Shown here: positions 61,310 through 64,000 of the stretch, one piece after another | Position numbering within the stretch: position 1 is the stretch's first letter | Layout: the number at the start of each line of letters is the position of its first letter | Origin: Bacteroidota bacterium | GTDB taxonomy: Bacteria > Bacteroidota > Bacteroidia > Chitinophagales > Chitinophagaceae | DNA length: 64,000 bases | Reading direction: 5' to 3' | NCBI GenBank assembly: GCA_005882315.1 | Contig: VBAR01000001.1 | Location: forward strand, 1,313,736 to 1,377,735 | The notes under the pieces: generated by a model | The model's database searches: none | Told to the model about the DNA's origin: nothing | Seen by the model: only the letters and a program-made list of their open reading frames with translations | Made by a program: the position numbers and the translations under genes

Positions 61310-63730
61310 ATGTTTAAAAACTATTTAAAAACAGCTGTCAGGAATTTGCTTCGTTATAAAGGGTTTGCTATCATTAATATTTCAAGTCTTACTATCGGGA
61401 TCATCGGCTGTATTGTAATTGGATTGTTTGTATGGGATGAATGGCAATACGATAAAAAAATTCCCGGCGGAGAAAATGTTTATCGTTTATATGAGCAGCA
61501 TAAGAATAATGATGCAATAACTTATGGTGCACCTGTGCCCCCGGCTTATGCAAGTTTTCTTAAAAGAACTTACCCTGAAGTAGATACAACAGTCCGCATA
61601 TTGATGTCTACTAATAAATTTCTGATGGAAGTTGGTGAGAACAGGAATTATGAGGACAAAGGTTGGTTTGTTGAATCTTCTTTTTTTGAAATTTTTCCTT
61701 TGAACTTCAAACGTGGCAATCCTGCGACAGCATTGTCAGATCCGGGAACAGTTGTCCTTTCTGAAGATCTTGCAAAAAGATATTTTAAGAATGAAGATCC
61801 TATTGGTAAAACTATTTATATTAATAAGGACACCTTTACTGTAAAAGGAGTGCTTGCAAAGCTGCCGGATCATTTTCATTTTGATTTTCATTACCTCATG
61901 TCATTGTCATCTGCAGGTTTACCAAAAGAGCGAATGGAAAAATGGACATGGCACCAGTTCTATACTTATGCAAAGCTGAAACAGGGAACTGATGTAAAAC
62001 AGTTGCAGGATAAATTCCAGGCACATGTGAGAAGAGAGATATTTCCAACACTGACACAGGCCGGTTCTACATTTCTTCCTTTTTTTCAACCATTAAAAGA
62101 TATTCATCTTCGATCAGCAGATTTTATTTACGATAATGCTGTTCGGGGTAATCAAACTTATGTAAAAGCATTAACTATTATTGCATTATTTGTTTTAGTG
62201 ATCGCCGGTTTTAATTTTGTAAACCTTGCCACTGCACGGTCATTCAGAAGAGCAAAAGAAATTGGTGTAAGAAAAGTGATCGGTGCAGAAAGGAAACAAC
62301 TTATCATACAATTTATTGGAGAAACGATCTTGCTTTCTGTTTTGTCAATGCTGCTCGCAATTGTTGCTACGTTCCTTATCGTTCCATTGCTAAATCAATT
62401 TACAGGTAAATCAATAGAGTTTAATCCTATTGCCAATCCAATTCTTGGTTTAATAATATTAGCTGCGGGAGTAGTTATAGGTATGATCGCTGGCATTTAT
62501 CCCGCATTAGTGCTATCAGGGTTTCAACCGATAAAAATTTTAAAGAATATAAAGCTTATTGGCAGTGGCGGCGGCGCATGGTTGAGACAAGCTTTGGTGG
62601 TTATTCAATTTGCATTATCCGTCTTACTGATTGTTTCCACAACAATTGTTTACAGACAAACAAAGTATTTGAACGATAAAGACCTTGGTTTTAATAAAGA
62701 GCAGGTTGTTTATTTCCAGGTGAGAGAGGATATAACAAACAAGTTAGATGCATTCAAAGATGAGTTAAAACGTTCTTCAAATATTATTTCACTTACGGCA
62801 GGTTACGGGTTACCCGGAGACCGGTATGCAGGAGACGGAGTAAAGACATTTGGAAATGACGGAGAGAAGGATCGGGCTGCTAATGTTTTTATTGGTGATC
62901 ATGATTATGTCAAAACATTGGGGTTAAGAATTATTGCTGGACGGGATTTTTCAAACGAGATGGCTACTGATGTAAAAGAAGGATTCATCATTAATGAGGC
63001 TGCTGTGAAAGAATGGGGATTTGGTACGCCTGAAAAAGCAGTAGGCCAAAAATTGAGCTGGAATGAATGGTTACCCTTGGATACATTAAACCCCGTAAAA
63101 ACAGGAAGAGTGATCGGAGTCGTGGAAGATTTTCACTATAAAAGTCTTCATGAAAAAATTACCCCTTCTGTTATCCACGTATATCCGCAGTATGTAGCTA
63201 CAGTAGCTGTTAAATTGAGAACTGCTGATACAAAAAGCGCAATTGATCATATTAATAAAGTATGGAACAAGTTTGCTCCTGGCTATCCTTTTGATTACAA
63301 ATTCATGGATGAAACGTATGCAACTATGTATAAAGCAGAAGGAAAATTAAGTGAGCTGCTTTGGATATTCACGGTTATGGCTATCGTGGTAGGTTGTATG
63401 GGTCTGTTTGGATTGGCAGCATTCAGTGCTGAACAAAGAACGAAGGAATTAGGTATAAGAAAAGTATTAGGAGCAAATGCTTTTGATATTGTTGGGTTGC
63501 TATCTAAAAATTTCCTTGTGTTAGTTATGATCGCTTCTCTGATTGCTTTTCCCATCGCATGGTGGGCAATGAAAAGTTGGTTAAAAGATTTTCCATACAG
63601 GGTTAGCATCAGTTGGTGGGTATTTGGTATTGCAATTATTGCGGCGTTGGCAATTGCATTGCTGACCGTGAGTTTCCAGGCAATAAAAGCGGCATTAGCT
63701 AACCCTGTAAAATCATTAAGAACGGAATAA
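61310..63730 (+). CDS. MacB-like ABC permease, copy 3
   Basis: 806 residues. Starts KNYLKTAVRNLLRYKGFAII; mid-block ARSFRRAKEIGVRKVIGAER, final AFSAEQRTKELGIRKVLGAN and SFQAIKAALANPVKSLRTE. The N-terminal core has WDEWQYDKKIPGGENVYRLY, unlike the ELSYDKY and EISYDKY of the first two copies. It starts 10 nt after copy 2. Same inner-membrane placement and partner ATPase as its neighbours. Confidence 0.93.
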   Translation: MFKNYLKTAVRNLLRYKGFAIINISSLTIGIIGCIVIGLFVWDEWQYDKKIPGGENVYRLYEQHKNNDAITYGAPVPPAYASFLKRTYPEVDTTVRILMSTNKFLMEVGENRNYEDKGWFVESSFFEIFPLNFKRGNPATALSDPGTVVLSEDLAKRYFKNEDPIGKTIYINKDTFTVKGVLAKLPDHFHFDFHYLMSLSSAGLPKERMEKWTWHQFYTYAKLKQGTDVKQLQDKFQAHVRREIFPTLTQAGSTFLPFFQPLKDIHLRSADFIYDNAVRGNQTYVKALTIIALFVLVIAGFNFVNLATARSFRRAKEIGVRKVIGAERKQLIIQFIGETILLSVLSMLLAIVATFLIVPLLNQFTGKSIEFNPIANPILGLIILAAGVVIGMIAGIYPALVLSGFQPIKILKNIKLIGSGGGAWLRQALVVIQFALSVLLIVSTTIVYRQTKYLNDKDLGFNKEQVVYFQVREDITNKLDAFKDELKRSSNIISLTAGYGLPGDRYAGDGVKTFGNDGEKDRAANVFIGDHDYVKTLGLRIIAGRDFSNEMATDVKEGFIINEAAVKEWGFGTPEKAVGQKLSWNEWLPLDTLNPVKTGRVIGVVEDFHYKSLHEKITPSVIHVYPQYVATVAVKLRTADTKSAIDHINKVWNKFAPGYPFDYKFMDETYATMYKAEGKLSELLWIFTVMAIVVGCMGLFGLAAFSAEQRTKELGIRKVLGANAFDIVGLLSKNFLVLVMIASLIAFPIAWWAMKSWLKDFPYRVSISWWVFGIAIIAALAIALLTVSFQAIKAALANPVKSLRTE

Positions 63731-63773
63731 AACAGAACAATTTGGTTTACTGCTACGATAAAAAATAAAAGAT

Positions 63774-64000
63774 ATGTTTAAAAATCATTTGAAGATTGCA
63801 TTAAGAAGCCTGCTCAAAAAAAAGGGAATGAGTTTATTCAATGTGCTTGGTCTTGTTGCTGGTATCACATGCTGTCTTCTCATATTCCAATATGTCGCTT
63901 ACGAAAAAAGCTATGATGCATTCCCTCAGAAAGCTGATCAAATTGTACGACTGAGGCTTGACTTAACTGACCAGGGAAAATTAACAATGCAATCGGCTGC
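63774..64000 (+). CDS. MacB-like ABC permease, copy 4 (truncated by window end)
   Basis: ATG at 63774 after a 43-nt gap. The visible 75 residues begin MFKNHLKIALRSLLKKKGMS and continue to FNVLGLVAGITCCLLIFQYV, then AYEKSYDAFPQKADQIVRL. This is the same N-terminal pattern as in the three preceding permeases, so the array extends beyond the window. The larger gap than between copies 1-3 might hold a promoter, but nothing clear is seen. Confidence 0.88.
   Translation, partial: MFKNHLKIALRSLLKKKGMSLFNVLGLVAGITCCLLIFQYVAYEKSYDAFPQKADQIVRLRLDLTDQGKLTMQSA

Noticed and set aside
1-64000. tRNA, rRNA, CRISPR arrays, insertion sequences or prophage
   Set aside because: No gap shows a cloverleaf, conserved rRNA wording, regular spacer-repeat pattern, transposase or phage gene.

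Overview
The window looks like chromosome of a Bacteroidota species, most likely Chitinophagaceae-like (inference). The base composition is AT-rich and starts lack Shine-Dalgarno sequences. Several genes have a TAnnTTTG-type -7 element a few bases before the start codon. The gene families also fit this phylum: a propeller histidine kinase with a LytTR regulator, FtsX-type permease arrays with NPVKSLRTE tails, a free-standing NadR-like kinase, GH3, and DUF418 pairs. No rRNA, tRNA, CRISPR array, insertion sequence or phage gene was seen.

Region by region. 1-3.1 kb is a restriction-modification locus. It holds a TdeIII-like endonuclease cut by the window edge, a methyltransferase fused to a Vsr nuclease domain, and a divergent PD-(D/E)XK protein across a spacer with two inverted repeats. 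3.1-6 kb holds a secreted protein, an FAD-linked lactone-oxidase-like protein whose 3' end is duplicated 819 bp away, and a Bor-like lipoprotein. 6-13.3 kb has an AIM6-type phosphodiesterase, a YbbA/YbbP-like ABC system next to a TesA-like esterase (the E. coli neighbourhood), YceI, an M48-like protease and a PepSY-like lipoprotein. 13.3-24.7 kb starts with a near-consensus sigma-54 promoter before a 49-aa protein and a PAP2 phosphatase. It continues with two ABC exporters, a PAS/metallo-beta-lactamase-fold pair, a DinB/WYL-regulator pair, a K+/H+ antiporter and a thiol-disulfide protein.

24.7-43.3 kb is metabolic and envelope housekeeping. It includes an M20 peptidase, a class IV aminotransferase, GH3, a monofunctional transglycosylase with extra membrane segments, GT-C and GT9 glycosyltransferases, a NadR-like kinase, an amidase, two tandem DUF418 proteins, Tag, PnuC and an MddA-type methanethiol methyltransferase. 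Several 40-60 aa membrane proteins lie between them. 43.6-50.7 kb carries the propeller kinase with its LytTR regulator, an alpha/beta hydrolase with a cysteine at the nucleophile position, a PLP decarboxylase and an M23 lipoprotein.

51.2-64 kb is a coherent export module. An NtrB-like kinase and an NtrC-like sigma-54 activator (GAFTDA instead of GAFTGA) are transcribed divergently from a membrane-fusion protein, a 57-aa secreted cysteine-containing peptide, a LolD/MacB-type ATPase and at least four tandem MacB-like permeases, the last cut by the window end. The most unusual items are the Vsr-methyltransferase fusion, the multi-permease sigma-54 module with its small peptide and leader hairpin, the sigma-54 site before the 49-aa protein, and a 20-bp perfect palindrome sitting inside another dispersed repeat.
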